Assembly: GCF_001984575.1 (NCBI RefSeq)
Contig: NZ_LZNS01000001.1
Span: 2,428,300-2,492,299, forward strand
Reading direction: 5' to 3'
DNA from: Streptomyces sp. MP131-18
GTDB taxonomy: Bacteria; Actinomycetota; Actinomycetes; Streptomycetales; Streptomycetaceae
Length of the DNA stretch: 64,000 nt
Below are positions 36,817 to 46,196 of this stretch, in pieces; the stretch's first letter is position 1, and every line of letters begins with the position of its first letter. The notes beneath the pieces were generated by a model, which was not told where the DNA came from, did not search any database, and worked only from the letters and a program-made list of their open reading frames with translations. The position numbers and the translations under genes are program-made.

Positions 36817-39489
36817 ATGCGGGTTCGCAGAGGATCACCAGCCGGAACGTCACCCCCGTGGGGCGTCAGACGCAAGCGCACCATCCGCCGCGCCCGCATT
36901 GCCGCGGGCGTGGCCCTCGCGCTGCCGCTGACACTGACCTCCGGCCTCGGCGGCAGCAGCGCACAGGCCGCCGACCCGACGTGCAGCGTCGACTACAGCG
37001 CCAACGACTGGGGCTCGGGCTTCACGGCCGCAGTCACCGTCAACAACGAGGGCACCGCCGCGCTCGACGGCTGGACGCTCACCTACTCCTACGCGGGCAA
37101 CCAGCGCCTCGCCCAGGGCTGGAACGGCCGGTGGTCGCAGTCGGGACAGACCATCACCGTCACCAACGAGAGCTACAACGCGACCATCCCGGCCGGCGGC
37201 TCCGTCAGCTCCGGCGCCAACTTCACCTATACGGGCACCAACACGGCACCGACCAGCTTCTCCGTCAACGGGACGGTATGCGGCGAGGAGCCGGTCGAGG
37301 AGCCCGCCGTCGTCGCCACCCCGACCTCGCTCGCGCTCCAGCCCGGCGGCAGCGGCACGTTCGGCCTGCGCCTGAACGCCGAGCCCGATGCAGAAGTCAC
37401 GGTGAGCGTCGCCCGCACCGGCGGCAACACCGACCTGTCCGTCACAGGACCGGCGACCCGCACGTTCACCCCGGCCAACTGGAACACCACGCAGCCGATC
37501 ACCGTCGCCGCGGGCACCACGGGCAGCGGCTCCGCCACGTTCACCGCGACCGCGCCGGGCCACGAACCGGCCACCGTCACCGTCACGCAGCTGGGCGGCA
37601 GCGGCGACACCGAGAACGAGCAGCGCTTCCTCGACCTGTACGGGCAGCTCAAGGACCCGGCCAACGGGTACTTCTCGCCCGAGGGCGTGCCCTACCACGC
37701 GGTCGAGACGCTGATCGTCGAGGCGCCGGACCACGGACACGAGACCACGTCCGAGGCGTACTCCTACCTCATCTGGCTGGAGGCGCAGTACGGGCGGATC
37801 ACCGAGGACTGGGGGCCGTTCAACGACGCGTGGGAGGTCATGGAGGAGTGGATGATCCCCTCCGCCGACGAGCAGCCCACCAACAGCTTCTACGACCCGT
37901 CCTCGCCCGCGACCTACGCGCCCGAGTCCACCGACCCGGCCGACTACCCGGCCGAGCTGGACGGCACCGTCGACGTCGGTCAGGACCCGCTGGCCGGTGA
38001 ACTCTCCTCCACGTACGGCACGGACGAGATCTACGGCATGCACTGGCTCCAGGACGTCGACGACACCTACGGCTACGGCGACGCCTGCGGCGGAACGGCC
38101 GGTGACCCGACGTTCATCAACACCTTCCAGCGCGGGCCGCAGGAGTCGGTGTGGGAGACCGTTCCCCAGCCATCGTGCGATGACTTCACCTACGGCGGCG
38201 AGAACGGCTACCTCGACCTGTTCACCGGGGACGCCTCCTACGCCGAGCAGTGGCGCTACACCAACGCGCCGGACGCGGACGCCCGTGCCGTGCAGGCCGC
38301 CTACTGGGCCAACCAGTGGGCGACGGAGCAGGGCAACGGCTCGGCCGTCGCCGGTACGGTCGACAAGGCCGCGCAGATGGGCGACTACCTGCGCTACGCC
38401 ATGTACGACAAGTACTTCAAGGAGATCGGCGACTGCGTAGGCGCCACCTCCTGCCCGGCCGGCACCGGCAAGAACAGCGCGCACTACCTGCTCTCCTGGT
38501 ACTACGCCTGGGGCGGTGCGCTCGACTCCTCGGCGGGCTGGGCCTGGCGCATCGGCTCCAGCTACGCGCACTTCGGCTACCAGAACCCGATGGCCGCCTG
38601 GGCGCTGAGCAGCGATGCCGACCTGGTGCCCGACTCGCCGACCGCGGGCGACGACTGGGCGACGAGCCTGGAGAGGCAGGTCGAGTTCTACCGGTGGCTC
38701 CAGTCCGACGAGGGCGGCATCGCCGGTGGCGCGACCAACAGCTGGGAAGGCGACTACGGCACCCCGCCGGCCGGCACCCCGACGTTCTACGGCATGTACT
38801 ACGACGAGAAGCCCGTCTACCACGACCCGCCGTCGAACCAGTGGTTCGGCATGCAGGCCTGGTCCATGCAGCGGCTCGCCGAGTACTACTACGCCACGGA
38901 GGACGCCGACGCGGGCGAGGTCCTGGACAAGTGGGTCGACTGGGTCCTGAGCGAGGTCACCATCGGTGAGGACGGCGACTTCCAGATCCCGGCCACGCTG
39001 GCGTGGAGCGGGGCCCCCGACACCTGGAACGCGGCGAACCCGGGCGACAACGCCGGCCTGCACGTCGAGGTCACCGCCCACAGCCAGGACGTCGGCGTCA
39101 CCGGCTCGCTCGCCAACGCCCTGTCCTACTACGCGGCCGCCAGCGGCGACACCGCGGCACAGAACGCCGCGGCCGGGCTGCTCGACGCGCTGTGGGCGCA
39201 CCTCGACCCGGTGGGCATCGCGACGCCGGAGACGCGTTCCGACTTCTCGCGGTTCGAGCAGGAGATCTACATACCGCCGGGCTGGAGCGGCACGATGCCG
39301 AACGGCGACGTGATCGAGCCGGGCGCGACCTTCGAGTCGATCCGCACCTTCTACCACGACGACCCGTCATGGCCCGCGGTCGAGGACTACTTGAACGGCG
39401 GCGAGGCACCGACGTTCGAGTACCACCGGTTCTGGGCGCAGGCGGACATCGCCATCGCCGCCGCAACGTACGCCAACCTCTTCGAGTAG
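36817..39489 (+). CDS. Secreted cellobiohydrolase, CBM2 plus Ig-like plus GH48
   Basis: An 890-residue secreted enzyme. It has a twin-Arg-rich signal peptide (about 1-51, ending SSAQA) and a CBM2 (about 52-155). An Ig-like beta domain follows ([20 protein letters not shown] to VTVTQLGG, about 165-255), then a full GH48 domain (about 268-890). GH48 landmarks are [19 protein letters not shown] (the catalytic acid Glu is in TTSEA), [16 protein letters not shown] and [22 protein letters not shown]48 enzymes run from reducing ends, complementing GH6. The start is ATG 36817 with AAGGAGG. A perfect CebR box lies 84 bp upstream. Its CBM2 is strikingly like that of the divergent GH6. Confidence 0.94.
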   Translation: MRVRRGSPAGTSPPWGVRRKRTIRRARIAAGVALALPLTLTSGLGGSSAQAADPTCSVDYSANDWGSGFTAAVTVNNEGTAALDGWTLTYSYAGNQRLAQGWNGRWSQSGQTITVTNESYNATIPAGGSVSSGANFTYTGTNTAPTSFSVNGTVCGEEPVEEPAVVATPTSLALQPGGSGTFGLRLNAEPDAEVTVSVARTGGNTDLSVTGPATRTFTPANWNTTQPITVAAGTTGSGSATFTATAPGHEPATVTVTQLGGSGDTENEQRFLDLYGQLKDPANGYFSPEGVPYHAVETLIVEAPDHGHETTSEAYSYLIWLEAQYGRITEDWGPFNDAWEVMEEWMIPSADEQPTNSFYDPSSPATYAPESTDPADYPAELDGTVDVGQDPLAGELSSTYGTDEIYGMHWLQDVDDTYGYGDACGGTAGDPTFINTFQRGPQESVWETVPQPSCDDFTYGGENGYLDLFTGDASYAEQWRYTNAPDADARAVQAAYWANQWATEQGNGSAVAGTVDKAAQMGDYLRYAMYDKYFKEIGDCVGATSCPAGTGKNSAHYLLSWYYAWGGALDSSAGWAWRIGSSYAHFGYQNPMAAWALSSDADLVPDSPTAGDDWATSLERQVEFYRWLQSDEGGIAGGATNSWEGDYGTPPAGTPTFYGMYYDEKPVYHDPPSNQWFGMQAWSMQRLAEYYYATEDADAGEVLDKWVDWVLSEVTIGEDGDFQIPATLAWSGAPDTWNAANPGDNAGLHVEVTAHSQDVGVTGSLANALSYYAAASGDTAAQNAAAGLLDALWAHLDPVGIATPETRSDFSRFEQEIYIPPGWSGTMPNGDVIEPGATFESIRTFYHDDPSWPAVEDYLNGGEAPTFEYHRFWAQADIAIAAATYANLFE

Positions 39490-39548
39490 GGAAGCGGCGG
39501 ATGCGGACGGGCCTTAAAAAGGAGCAGTAAAGGAACGGTGCCCACGCC

Positions 39549-39581
39549 GTGCCCCCGGAGTGCCCGGCGCTCCGGGGGCAC
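39549..39581 (+). terminator. Terminator hairpin after GH48-CBM2
   Basis: GTGCCCCCGGAG (39549-39560) pairs perfectly with CTCCGGGGGCAC (39570-39581) around a 9-base loop, 60 bp after the GH48 stop. Confidence 0.75.
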
Positions 39582-39653
39582 AGCCATGCCACATCACAAG
39601 CGCCGCTAAGGTGTTCGCCACCCCACTGGTCCATCGCACGAAACGGGGAAGCC

Positions 39654-40388
39654 GTGGACTACTGCGAGACCTGCCGCCGGCATCTCAACGGCGCGCTCAT
39701 ATGCCCGGGTTGCGGGGAGCTGACCGGGTGGGACGCCAAGGAGCCGGCCCGCGCACGCCGCTCCGCCGAGCCGCCACCGCCGGACGCGGACACGACGGCG
39801 GAGCGGGAGCCGGAGCCGGAGACCGGGCGCACGCCCGTGGACGATGGCGGCACGGCCGCGCTGCCCGTGCCGCCCGCGGGCGGCGGCCGAGCCGCGAAGC
39901 GGCATGCGGCAAGCCGCAGAACCGGCCGCAGATACCTGGCCGCGGCGCTGCTCGGCATCGTCGTGCTCGGCGTCGCGGTCGCCGAAGTCGGGGACGTGGT
40001 CGCCCCCGCATCCGACTCCTCGGACGACGACCGCGATACGGCGGCCGCGGACTCCCCCGCACCGGTGGAAACCGGCGAGACGGAGGAAACCGGCGACCCC
40101 TCCGGCACGCCGCCCCCCTCCCCCACCGGGGAGCCCGCCACCACCCCGGCGGAAACCCCCGGCGACGAGGAGACGTCCGGCACGGAGGAACCCTCGGACG
40201 CGCCGCCGCCCGTCGAGGAGGACGGCGCCGTCCAGACCACCGAGCCGCCCGGCACCCCGACCGCACCCCCCTCGGACCCCGAGGACACCGCCTCCCCCAC
40301 GGACCCGGAGCCGCCCGACTCCCCGTCACCGACGCCGACGGAGGAGGAAGAGGAGGACGAGGACTGCTTCCTGTGGTGGTGCAGCTGA
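39654..40388 (+). CDS. Zinc-ribbon membrane protein, SCO2400-like
   Basis: A 244-residue protein from GTG 39654. The N-terminus YCETCRRHLNGALICPGCG is a four-Cys zinc ribbon typical of the SCO2400 family of streptomycetes. An acidic/proline-rich linker, one membrane helix (AAALLGIVVLGVAVAEV, about 100-118) and a long Pro/Thr/Glu-rich tail ending in DEDCFLWWCS follow. The ribbon faces the cytosol and the tail is exposed. Its function is unknown. The terminator after GH48 separates it from the cellulase transcript. Confidence 0.75.
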   Translation: MDYCETCRRHLNGALICPGCGELTGWDAKEPARARRSAEPPPPDADTTAEREPEPETGRTPVDDGGTAALPVPPAGGGRAAKRHAASRRTGRRYLAAALLGIVVLGVAVAEVGDVVAPASDSSDDDRDTAAADSPAPVETGETEETGDPSGTPPPSPTGEPATTPAETPGDEETSGTEEPSDAPPPVEEDGAVQTTEPPGTPTAPPSDPEDTASPTDPEPPDSPSPTPTEEEEEDEDCFLWWCS

Positions 40389-40438
40389 GCCCCGTCCAGC
40401 CGCCGCCCCGCCCCATCGCGGCCCGCCACGGACCGCCG

Positions 40439-40956
40439 TCAGGGCTCGCGTCCGGCGACGCTCGGGAGGTGGGAGCTGGCCGCCAGCAGTTCGGGGTACG
40501 GCTCGGCCATCCGTGCCGCTGCGAGTGCCGACGCGAAGAGGTCGGGATCCGTGACGGTTCGCCGGTGTGCTGCTCCGTGGCTTTGAGCATGGCCCATGCC
40601 GGGCCCTCGACGCCGAACACCTGGGCATCGGCGAAGCCGGCCTCGCGTACTTCGTTGCGCAGTTCCTCGGCGCTGTGGGAGTACGCCGCGGTGAATACCT
40701 TCTTCCCGTCGTGTATGCGGCTGGCCAGAATGCCGGCGATGCTGTCCCGCACCGACGGCTTGTGGAGATGGGCGGACGCGGTGTGCTCGAACAGCGAGGC
40801 GTAGCGGTTGATGCCTGCCGCGGCGAAGAGTCCGCCGGGTCGGAGCACGCGGTACGCCTCGCGGAGCGCGCGACGGCGGTCGGCGGCGTCGCTCAGGTGG
40901 TGGAGCGGGCCGAGGAGGAGAACGACATCGTGCGAAGCGTCCCCGGCGGTCAGCAC
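40439..40956 (-). pseudogene. Broken class I SAM-dependent methyltransferase
   Basis: The middle and C-terminal parts of a small-molecule methyltransferase are readable: DVVLLLGPLHHLSDAADRRR, LRPGGLFAAAGINRYASLFE, GVEGPAWAMLKATEQHTGEP. At about 40550-40560 the frame shifts; the expected ending (DLFASALAAARMAEPYPELL, AASSHLPSV) continues in another frame to 40439. The N-terminal third with the SAM-binding GxGxG loop is missing, and the next gene starts upstream. Truncation plus frameshift mark it as a decayed gene. Confidence 0.75.
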
Positions 40957-40995
40957 CGTGCGTCACCGAGCCAGGACGGTTACGGTCAGGCGTGA

Positions 40996-41931
40996 TCAGG
41001 AGACGAGCAGGACCGTCTTGCCGGGCAGCCGCCCGGCGCCGGCGTCCTCGTGCACGGCGGGCAGCTCGGCCACCGGGCGGCGGGCGGCGACGTGGAGCCG
41101 GACCTTGCCCGCGTCCACCTTGGTGACCAGCTCGGCCAGCTGGGCCCCGTCGCCGCGGACCCACAGGTTCGCGCTGCGCACCCCCCGGGCGGGGTCCTCG
41201 GGCACCGGCCCCGCGCTGCTGGCCGCGACCCCGCCGTCGGCGACGTAGTCCGTCAGCTGCGCGAGCCCGTCCGGGGAGAGGCGCACATGGTTCACCACGA
41301 CCTGGAACGGACCGCCCACGGCGGCCGGGCCCGCGACGAGGTCGAGGGGGGCCAGGACCCGGTCCGCGCCGTAGCCCCGAAGGCGGTCGGCGTGCCGCGG
41401 CGCGTCCACCGCGGTCACGTGCGCCCCCGCGTCGACGGCGAGCTGCACGACGAGGCTGCCCACCGCGCCCCCCGCCCCGTTCACCAGGACGGTCTGACCG
41501 GGCTTCAGCTCGGCGAGTTCGAACGCCGTCTGCCAGGCCGCCAGGCCGGACAGCGGCAGCGCCGCGGCATCGGCCAGTTCGGTCGTCCGAGGCGCCGGGG
41601 CCAGGGACTCGGCCGGGACGAGCACGTACTCGGCGGCGCCTCCGGCGGAGTCGAGGGGCAGCATCGCCACGACCCGGTCGCCGACCTCCAGGCCGGTCAC
41701 GTCGGCGCCGAGTTCGGCGACGGTGCCCGCCAGGTCGATCCCCGGCACGTACGGGAGAGCCATCGGGATCATCTCGGCCAGGGCCCCGGCGCGGATGTGG
41801 TCGTCGACCGGGTTGAACGACGTGGCCGCCACCCGCACCAGCACCTGTCCGGCGCCGGGGACCGGACGCTCGACGTCCTCGTGGCGCAGCACGTCGCTGC
41901 TGCCGAACTCGTGGAAACGTATGGCCTTCAT
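40996..41931 (-). CDS. NADP-dependent zinc-less alcohol dehydrogenase/quinone oxidoreductase
   Basis: A 311-residue MDR-superfamily protein. It starts MKAIRFHEFGSSDVLRHEDV, has the GroES-like half (RVAATSFNPVDDHIRAGAL) and the Rossmann half with GQTVLVNGAGGAVGSLVVQL for NADPH. Structural and catalytic zinc cysteines are absent, as in quinone oxidoreductases. ATG 41931 has GGAGGAG upstream. It lies 80 bp downstream of the DODA-type dioxygenase on the same strand, probably the same transcript under the MarR regulator. It likely reduces quinones or enones. Confidence 0.88.
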   Translation of the reverse strand: MKAIRFHEFGSSDVLRHEDVERPVPGAGQVLVRVAATSFNPVDDHIRAGALAEMIPMALPYVPGIDLAGTVAELGADVTGLEVGDRVVAMLPLDSAGGAAEYVLVPAESLAPAPRTTELADAAALPLSGLAAWQTAFELAELKPGQTVLVNGAGGAVGSLVVQLAVDAGAHVTAVDAPRHADRLRGYGADRVLAPLDLVAGPAAVGGPFQVVVNHVRLSPDGLAQLTDYVADGGVAASSAGPVPEDPARGVRSANLWVRGDGAQLAELVTKVDAGKVRLHVAARRPVAELPAVHEDAGAGRLPGKTVLLVS

Positions 41932-42011
41932 GGCACTCTCCTCCAGGGGGTATCGATGTCGTCGCCAAGGGATGAGGCGATCACGCGGGAAGGTGGAGCG
42001 CGTCGCGGCGC

Positions 42012-42890
42012 TCAGGCCAGCTGCACCGACCGGATGGAATTGCCCATCACCATGCGGTCGATGGCGCTCACGGCGCTGCCGGGGTCGTCGGCGGCGCCGA
42101 CGGTGAGCAGAAGCGGGACGAAGTGGTCGGCCGTCGGATGGGCGACCGCGGCGCCCGGCGCCTTGTTGCGGTAGTCGGTGAGGGCGTCGGCGTCGCCCCG
42201 GGCGAGGGCGTCGACGGCCCATTCGTCGAAGGCCGTGGTGTCGGCGGCGAGCTCCGGGCGGTGGAAGACGGCGAAGCTGTGCGTCATGAAGCCCGAGCCG
42301 AGAACGAGCACGCCCTCTTCGCGCAGGGGCCGCAGGCGCGCCCCGAGTTCGAGCAGCGCGCCGGGGTCGAGGCTGGGCATCGACACCTGCACGACCGGGA
42401 CGTCGGCCGCGGGATACATGGCCATGAGCGGGATGAAGGCGCCGTGGTCGAGCCCGCGGTCGGCGAACTCGTGCACCGGCGTCCTGCCCAGCAGGCCGGT
42501 GAGTCGCCGAGCCAGGTCGGTGGCGTCCGGGGTCACGTAGGGAAGGGTTTCGTAGCGGGGGTGGAAGCCGCTGAAGTCGTAGTGGAGCGGGGTGCCGGCC
42601 GCGGCTCCTGATATCGCGACCGGTGCCCGTTCCCAATGGGCCGAGACGACGACGACCGCCCGGGGTTTGGGCATCGACCCGGCCCAGTCGAAGAGGTCGC
42701 CGAGCCACTGCGGATCGTCGAGGGTGAACGGGGCTCCGTGGCTGACGAAGAGGCTGGGCAGAGGGCCGTCGGCGGGGCTCCACACCCGCCGTTCGCGCGC
42801 CTGCGGCAGGACCCGGGCCAGGAGATCGTCGTAGGCCGCGGCCGGTGTGCGCGGTGGGAAGGGGGAGGCCAGGCTGCCCGTGGCGGTCAT
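42012..42890 (-). CDS. DODA-type extradiol dioxygenase (LigB family)
   Basis: A 292-residue protein of the class III extradiol ring-cleavage superfamily. Metal-binding histidines sit in FVSHGAPF, VVSAHWE, GLDHGAFIPL and GSGFMTHSF. In plants DODA opens L-DOPA; bacterial YgiD homologues act on catechols. ATG 42890 was chosen because AAGGAG lies nine bases upstream; an upstream ATG at 42908 overlaps that site. It is divergent from a marR gene across a cluster of inverted repeats, and the oxidoreductase gene follows. The trio resembles a phenolic/quinone stress module. Confidence 0.88.
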   Translation of the reverse strand: MTATGSLASPFPPRTPAAAYDDLLARVLPQARERRVWSPADGPLPSLFVSHGAPFTLDDPQWLGDLFDWAGSMPKPRAVVVVSAHWERAPVAISGAAAGTPLHYDFSGFHPRYETLPYVTPDATDLARRLTGLLGRTPVHEFADRGLDHGAFIPLMAMYPAADVPVVQVSMPSLDPGALLELGARLRPLREEGVLVLGSGFMTHSFAVFHRPELAADTTAFDEWAVDALARGDADALTDYRNKAPGAAVAHPTADHFVPLLLTVGAADDPGSAVSAIDRMVMGNSIRSVQLA

Positions 42891-42906
42891 CGAGATCAAC
42901 TCCTTC

Positions 42907-43001
42907 ACTTGCCAAGGAAAGTATCTTTACTTGCCCAGGCAAGCCACAACGTAGCCCATCAAGACTTGCCCAGGCAAGTGACGCGAGTTGCCCGGGCAAG
43001 T
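42907..43001. promoter_or_regulatory. MarR operator array, four related inverted repeats
   Basis: Copies of ACTTGCCCAGGCAAGT stand at 42929-42944 (last base C) and 42964-42979 (perfect). A near copy, GTTGCCCGGGCAAGT, is at 42987-43001, and a degenerate one, ACTTGCCAAGGAAAGT, is at 42907-42922. They cover both divergent promoters; the fourth ends on the marR -10 (TATGAT, 43001-43006). Multiple sites suggest tight, perhaps cooperative repression of both genes. Confidence 0.85.
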
Positions 43002-43013
43002 ATGATGGGGTGC

Positions 43014-43487
43014 ATGGACACTCAGTCGCCCTGGCTCGACGACGACCAGCAGGACCTGTGGCAGGCGCTCCTCACGGTCGTCATCGCGCTCCCGGCGGCC
43101 CTCGACCGCCAGCTACAACGAGACGCCGGTATCTCCAACTTCGAGTACGGAGTCCTGGCCCGGCTGTCCATGGCCGACGATGCCACGATGCGGCTCAGCG
43201 ACCTGGCCCGGGTCTGCGACAGCGCCCAGCCCCGCCTGTCGAAGGTGATGGACCGCTTCGAGACCCGCGACTGGGTCACCCGCCGACCCGACCCCGGCGA
43301 CGGCCGGTACACGCTCGCCACCTTGACCGACGCCGGCCGGCAGAAACTCGTCGAGAGCGCACCGGAACACGTCGCACAGGTGAAGCGCCTCGTGTTCGAC
43401 CCGCTCAGCGCCGCTCAGCGCCGCCACCTGGGGATCGCGCTCACCCGCATCGCCGCCACCCTGCGCCGGGAATCCGAAGGAGGCTGA
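43014..43487 (+). CDS. MarR family transcriptional regulator
   Basis: A 157-residue MarR protein. The winged helix contains SDLARVCDSAQPRLSKVMDR and the wing TRRPDPGDGRYTLATLT. TATGAT at 43001-43006 is an excellent -10 and puts the transcript start at ATG 43014, so the message is leaderless. It is divergent from the DODA/oxidoreductase genes and its operator array covers both promoters, implying autorepression and induction by a phenolic or oxidant ligand. No redox cysteine near the N-terminus (OhrR type) is seen. Confidence 0.9.
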   Translation: MDTQSPWLDDDQQDLWQALLTVVIALPAALDRQLQRDAGISNFEYGVLARLSMADDATMRLSDLARVCDSAQPRLSKVMDRFETRDWVTRRPDPGDGRYTLATLTDAGRQKLVESAPEHVAQVKRLVFDPLSAAQRRHLGIALTRIAATLRRESEGG

Positions 43488-43656
43488 GCCGCCGTCCTCG
43501 GCCGGAGTCCTCCGTCGGCCGCCCGACGCCACGAACGCCCCGCCCACCGGACGGGAACCGGTGGACGGGACGTTCGTGGGTGCCCGCCCCGCACGTCATG
43601 CGGTCGAGGCCGGCGGCGGAGGTGCGCCGAGCGCCGGCCGGGAGCCACCCGAACGG

Positions 43657-44007
43657 TCAGGAGCAGACCACCCGGAGCTGCACGTCGATCGGCAGGTTGT
43701 CTACGCACTCCCAGTCCGACCACCGACCGAAGACATCGCCTTGAATGGCTATGTCCCGGCACTCGCTCATGGTCGAGTACCTGCCGTGGACCGACCAGAC
43801 CGCCGCCGCGCTCGGGACGTCCGGGGTGCCGTTCACGTGGGTCATGCTGGAAACCGCTTCCGAGTCGGGTGTCGCGGACGCCCCCGTCGCGGTGGTGACG
43901 AGTCCGGTTCCGGCGGTGGCGATGATGACGGCCGCACTCGCGAGTGGACGCTGCGTGGATGATTCCGTCCGGTCGGATGGTGAGGGCGAGGTCTCGCCCC
44001 GGTGCAC
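43657..44007 (-). CDS. Small secreted protein of unknown function
   Basis: A 116-residue frame from GTG 44007. A hydrophobic signal segment (RPLASAAVIIATAGTGLV, cleavage about ASA) is followed by a 70-residue mature part with three cysteines (MSECRD, WECVD and the penultimate VVCS). It has a WSVHGRYSTMSECRD motif seen in small secreted streptomycete proteins. No enzyme motif is present. The start lacks a clear ribosome-binding site. The function is unknown. Confidence 0.55.
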   Translation of the reverse strand: MHRGETSPSPSDRTESSTQRPLASAAVIIATAGTGLVTTATGASATPDSEAVSSMTHVNGTPDVPSAAAVWSVHGRYSTMSECRDIAIQGDVFGRWSDWECVDNLPIDVQLRVVCS

Positions 44008-44152
44008 TGTGCCGGTCGGGGCGTCCGGGTGTCAGCACGGTGGCTGTCCGGGGCATGTCCCGGACAGCCACCGCCGCCTGAACTGCGATATCCGGCACCG
44101 CCGCCTCGGCCCTCGGAGGAGGCCGCGCGGCGCGGGCCGCGCGGGACCGGGG

Positions 44153-45394
44153 TCAGGGGCGGCGGAACAACTCCCCGGCGTGCCGCAGCGTGTGGTCCGC
44201 GATGTCGCGGCCGAGGCGCGCGCCCGCTTCGTCGGCCGTTCTGGTGTGGATGCCGGACCAGACCCGGGCGTCGACGACCTCCCGCGTGAGCTGCCGCCAC
44301 GCCGTATACGTACGGGTGACCCCCGGCGCCGTGGGGCTGGTCAGCTCGAACGGCGCGGTGCGGGGGCCGGTGAGGGCGGTCAGGACGCGGTCGGCCGTGC
44401 TCGTGTAACCGCTGTGCCCGCTGGTGTAGTCGGGGCCGGCCGGAGTGACGTGCAGCGGCGTCCAGTCGGTGTCGCCACCGGCCCGCAGCGCGGTCACCGG
44501 CCGCCAGGTCAGGTAGTGGTACTTGGCGTCCGAGGTGGCGATCTGCGCGTCGACGAGCGCCACGTGGTGGAGGGCCACCAGCGCGGCGCGTTCCGCGAGC
44601 GGCGCGTCGAGGCGCTCCAGTGCGACACGCAGCGGCTCGATGTGCATGGCGTACGCCGAGCCGTACCAGAACGCCGCGGTCTCGGTCTGTAGCGGCGTGC
44701 GCACCGTGCTGTCGGCCGAGCCGTAGTCGCGGACCTCGGCCAGGTCGGCCCGGTAGCGCGGCGAGCCGAGGGCGGGCGGGGGCGGCGGCCGGAACTGGTC
44801 GGCGGCGTCCAGCAGGAACGGGCGGGCGTGGCGCAGGCCGGACAGCGAGCCCGTCAGGTAGTCGGGCGGCGTGGGCTGCCAGACGCCGGGGGCCGGCGGC
44901 GGGGCGGGGAACGGCGGATTGATCGAGGACGGGTCGAGGCCGTCGTCCCGCCGCTCGTCCAGCATCGCGGCGGCCTCATCGCGGCCGGCCGCGAGGCCGC
45001 CGTCCTCGGCCGGTCCGTCGGGGAGCTGGCGGAGGGTGCGTTCGAGGGCGGCGTCGAGCGCTTCGGCCCGGTCGGGGGCCAGTTCGCGCAGGGACGCGTG
45101 AACGGCGCCGGCCAGAGCGGCCTGCCGGTAGGTGTCCGGCGAGCCCGCCGTGGGGGTGGTGTGCAGGGCACGGGTGGCGGCCGTCCATCCGATGGACCAG
45201 CCACGGTTGTTGACCACTTGGAGCAGGCCGGGGGCCGTCAACGTCTCGGCGGTGACGTCGTACCACTCCAGGGCGACATCGACGCGCGGCTCGTCCCCGG
45301 CGGCAGCGGCGACCGGGACGGGAGCGAGCACGGTGACGGCGGTGAGCAGGGACAGCGCGGGCGCGAGGAGGGCCGAACGGAGCGTCGTTCTCAC
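44153..45394 (-). CDS. Secreted vanadium-dependent haloperoxidase/PAP2 family protein
   Basis: A 413-residue protein. An N-terminal signal peptide (LLAPALSLLTAVTVLAPVPV, cleaved near AAA) precedes a helical domain. The vanadate/phosphate-binding residues lie in KYHYLTWRPVTALR (Lys, Arg), YTSGHSGYTSTADRVL (Ser-Gly-His) and VWSGIHTRTADEAGARLGRD (His, Arg). Family members oxidise halide with peroxide, or act as acid phosphatases. GTG 45394 was chosen with GGAAGGAA upstream. Residues alone cannot separate haloperoxidase from phosphatase activity. No biosynthetic cluster is adjacent. Confidence 0.85.
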   Translation of the reverse strand: MRTTLRSALLAPALSLLTAVTVLAPVPVAAAAGDEPRVDVALEWYDVTAETLTAPGLLQVVNNRGWSIGWTAATRALHTTPTAGSPDTYRQAALAGAVHASLRELAPDRAEALDAALERTLRQLPDGPAEDGGLAAGRDEAAAMLDERRDDGLDPSSINPPFPAPPPAPGVWQPTPPDYLTGSLSGLRHARPFLLDAADQFRPPPPPALGSPRYRADLAEVRDYGSADSTVRTPLQTETAAFWYGSAYAMHIEPLRVALERLDAPLAERAALVALHHVALVDAQIATSDAKYHYLTWRPVTALRAGGDTDWTPLHVTPAGPDYTSGHSGYTSTADRVLTALTGPRTAPFELTSPTAPGVTRTYTAWRQLTREVVDARVWSGIHTRTADEAGARLGRDIADHTLRHAGELFRRP

Positions 45395-45728
45395 GGGAGG
45401 TTCCTTCCGCGCGGGCGGACCCGCGCACGGCAGAGTGCGGAGTGTGGACATGCCCACAGGAGAAACGACCGCGGAGCCCCCGGGTGCGCGCACCGCCGCC
45501 GATTCATGAGCTTGGCCGTCAACATCCCCACCCCGTTGCTCCTCCTTGCTCCTTACGGACACCGGACCGGCCACCGGAGGAGCAGGAACGGCAACAGCCG
45601 GCGATCCGACCGGGCCGGAGACCGTGGCGCGGACTGTCTCCCGCTGAAAACCGCGCCCGAGCCGGTGGAGTTCATGCCGAACGCGCTGGGCCGGGCGCCC
45701 GGCATCCGGCATCCGGCAGGAGGGCGTG
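45395..45728. other. Intergenic region without clear gene
   Basis: Between the haloperoxidase start and the next plus-strand gene I see no convincing frame with initiation signals. A direct repeat GGCATCC/GGCATCC stands at about 45701-45715, then an AGGAGG ribosome-binding site for the next gene. Confidence 0.4.
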
Positions 45729-46196
45729 ATGCGGGAGCCGTTCTCGGTGGCGCGATCGGCCATCGTCCACAAGCGGGATGTCGGAGCGGTGGCCGCGCCC
45801 GGCCACTACCGGCAGACCTGCGTACTGCCCGAGCCGGTGGCGCTCACCGAACCGGACAAGGCGCGCGTCCTCGCCGAGGCGCTGGGGCGGGAGGTCCATG
45901 ACGAAGGGCTGACCGAGCGAGCGGCCCGGGAGAAGTGGGCCGCGGAGGGCCGCGACGCGCGCATCGTCGTCTGCTCCGTGGCGGCGCGCGGCGACCCGCC
46001 GGAGGCCGGCCGCACCGTGCTGCCCACGGTCGAGCGGGTGCCGGGCCGACTGCCGCTGAACGCGCGCCCCGGCACCCGCGTCCCGCGGCGGGCTCAGCGG
46101 CCGCTCAACCAGGCGCGGGCCCGGGCCAGTTCGGCCTCGGCGTGGGCCGCGTCCCCGGCATCGTCCGTGCGCCCGCGCGCGAGGTGGTCCGCGTAG
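45729..46196 (+). CDS. Hypothetical protein, 155 aa
   Basis: The frame starts at ATG 45729 with a near-ideal AGGAGG five bases upstream. It begins MREPFSVARSAIVHKRDVGA and contains a helical, charged middle (LTEPDKARVLAEALGREVHD). The last 35 residues overlap the convergent phosphotransferase-like gene, so the true protein may have an unusual tail or a frameshift may have extended it. No family is recognised and there is no signal peptide or membrane segment. Confidence 0.45.
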   Translation: MREPFSVARSAIVHKRDVGAVAAPGHYRQTCVLPEPVALTEPDKARVLAEALGREVHDEGLTERAAREKWAAEGRDARIVVCSVAARGDPPEAGRTVLPTVERVPGRLPLNARPGTRVPRRAQRPLNQARARASSASAWAASPASSVRPRARWSA

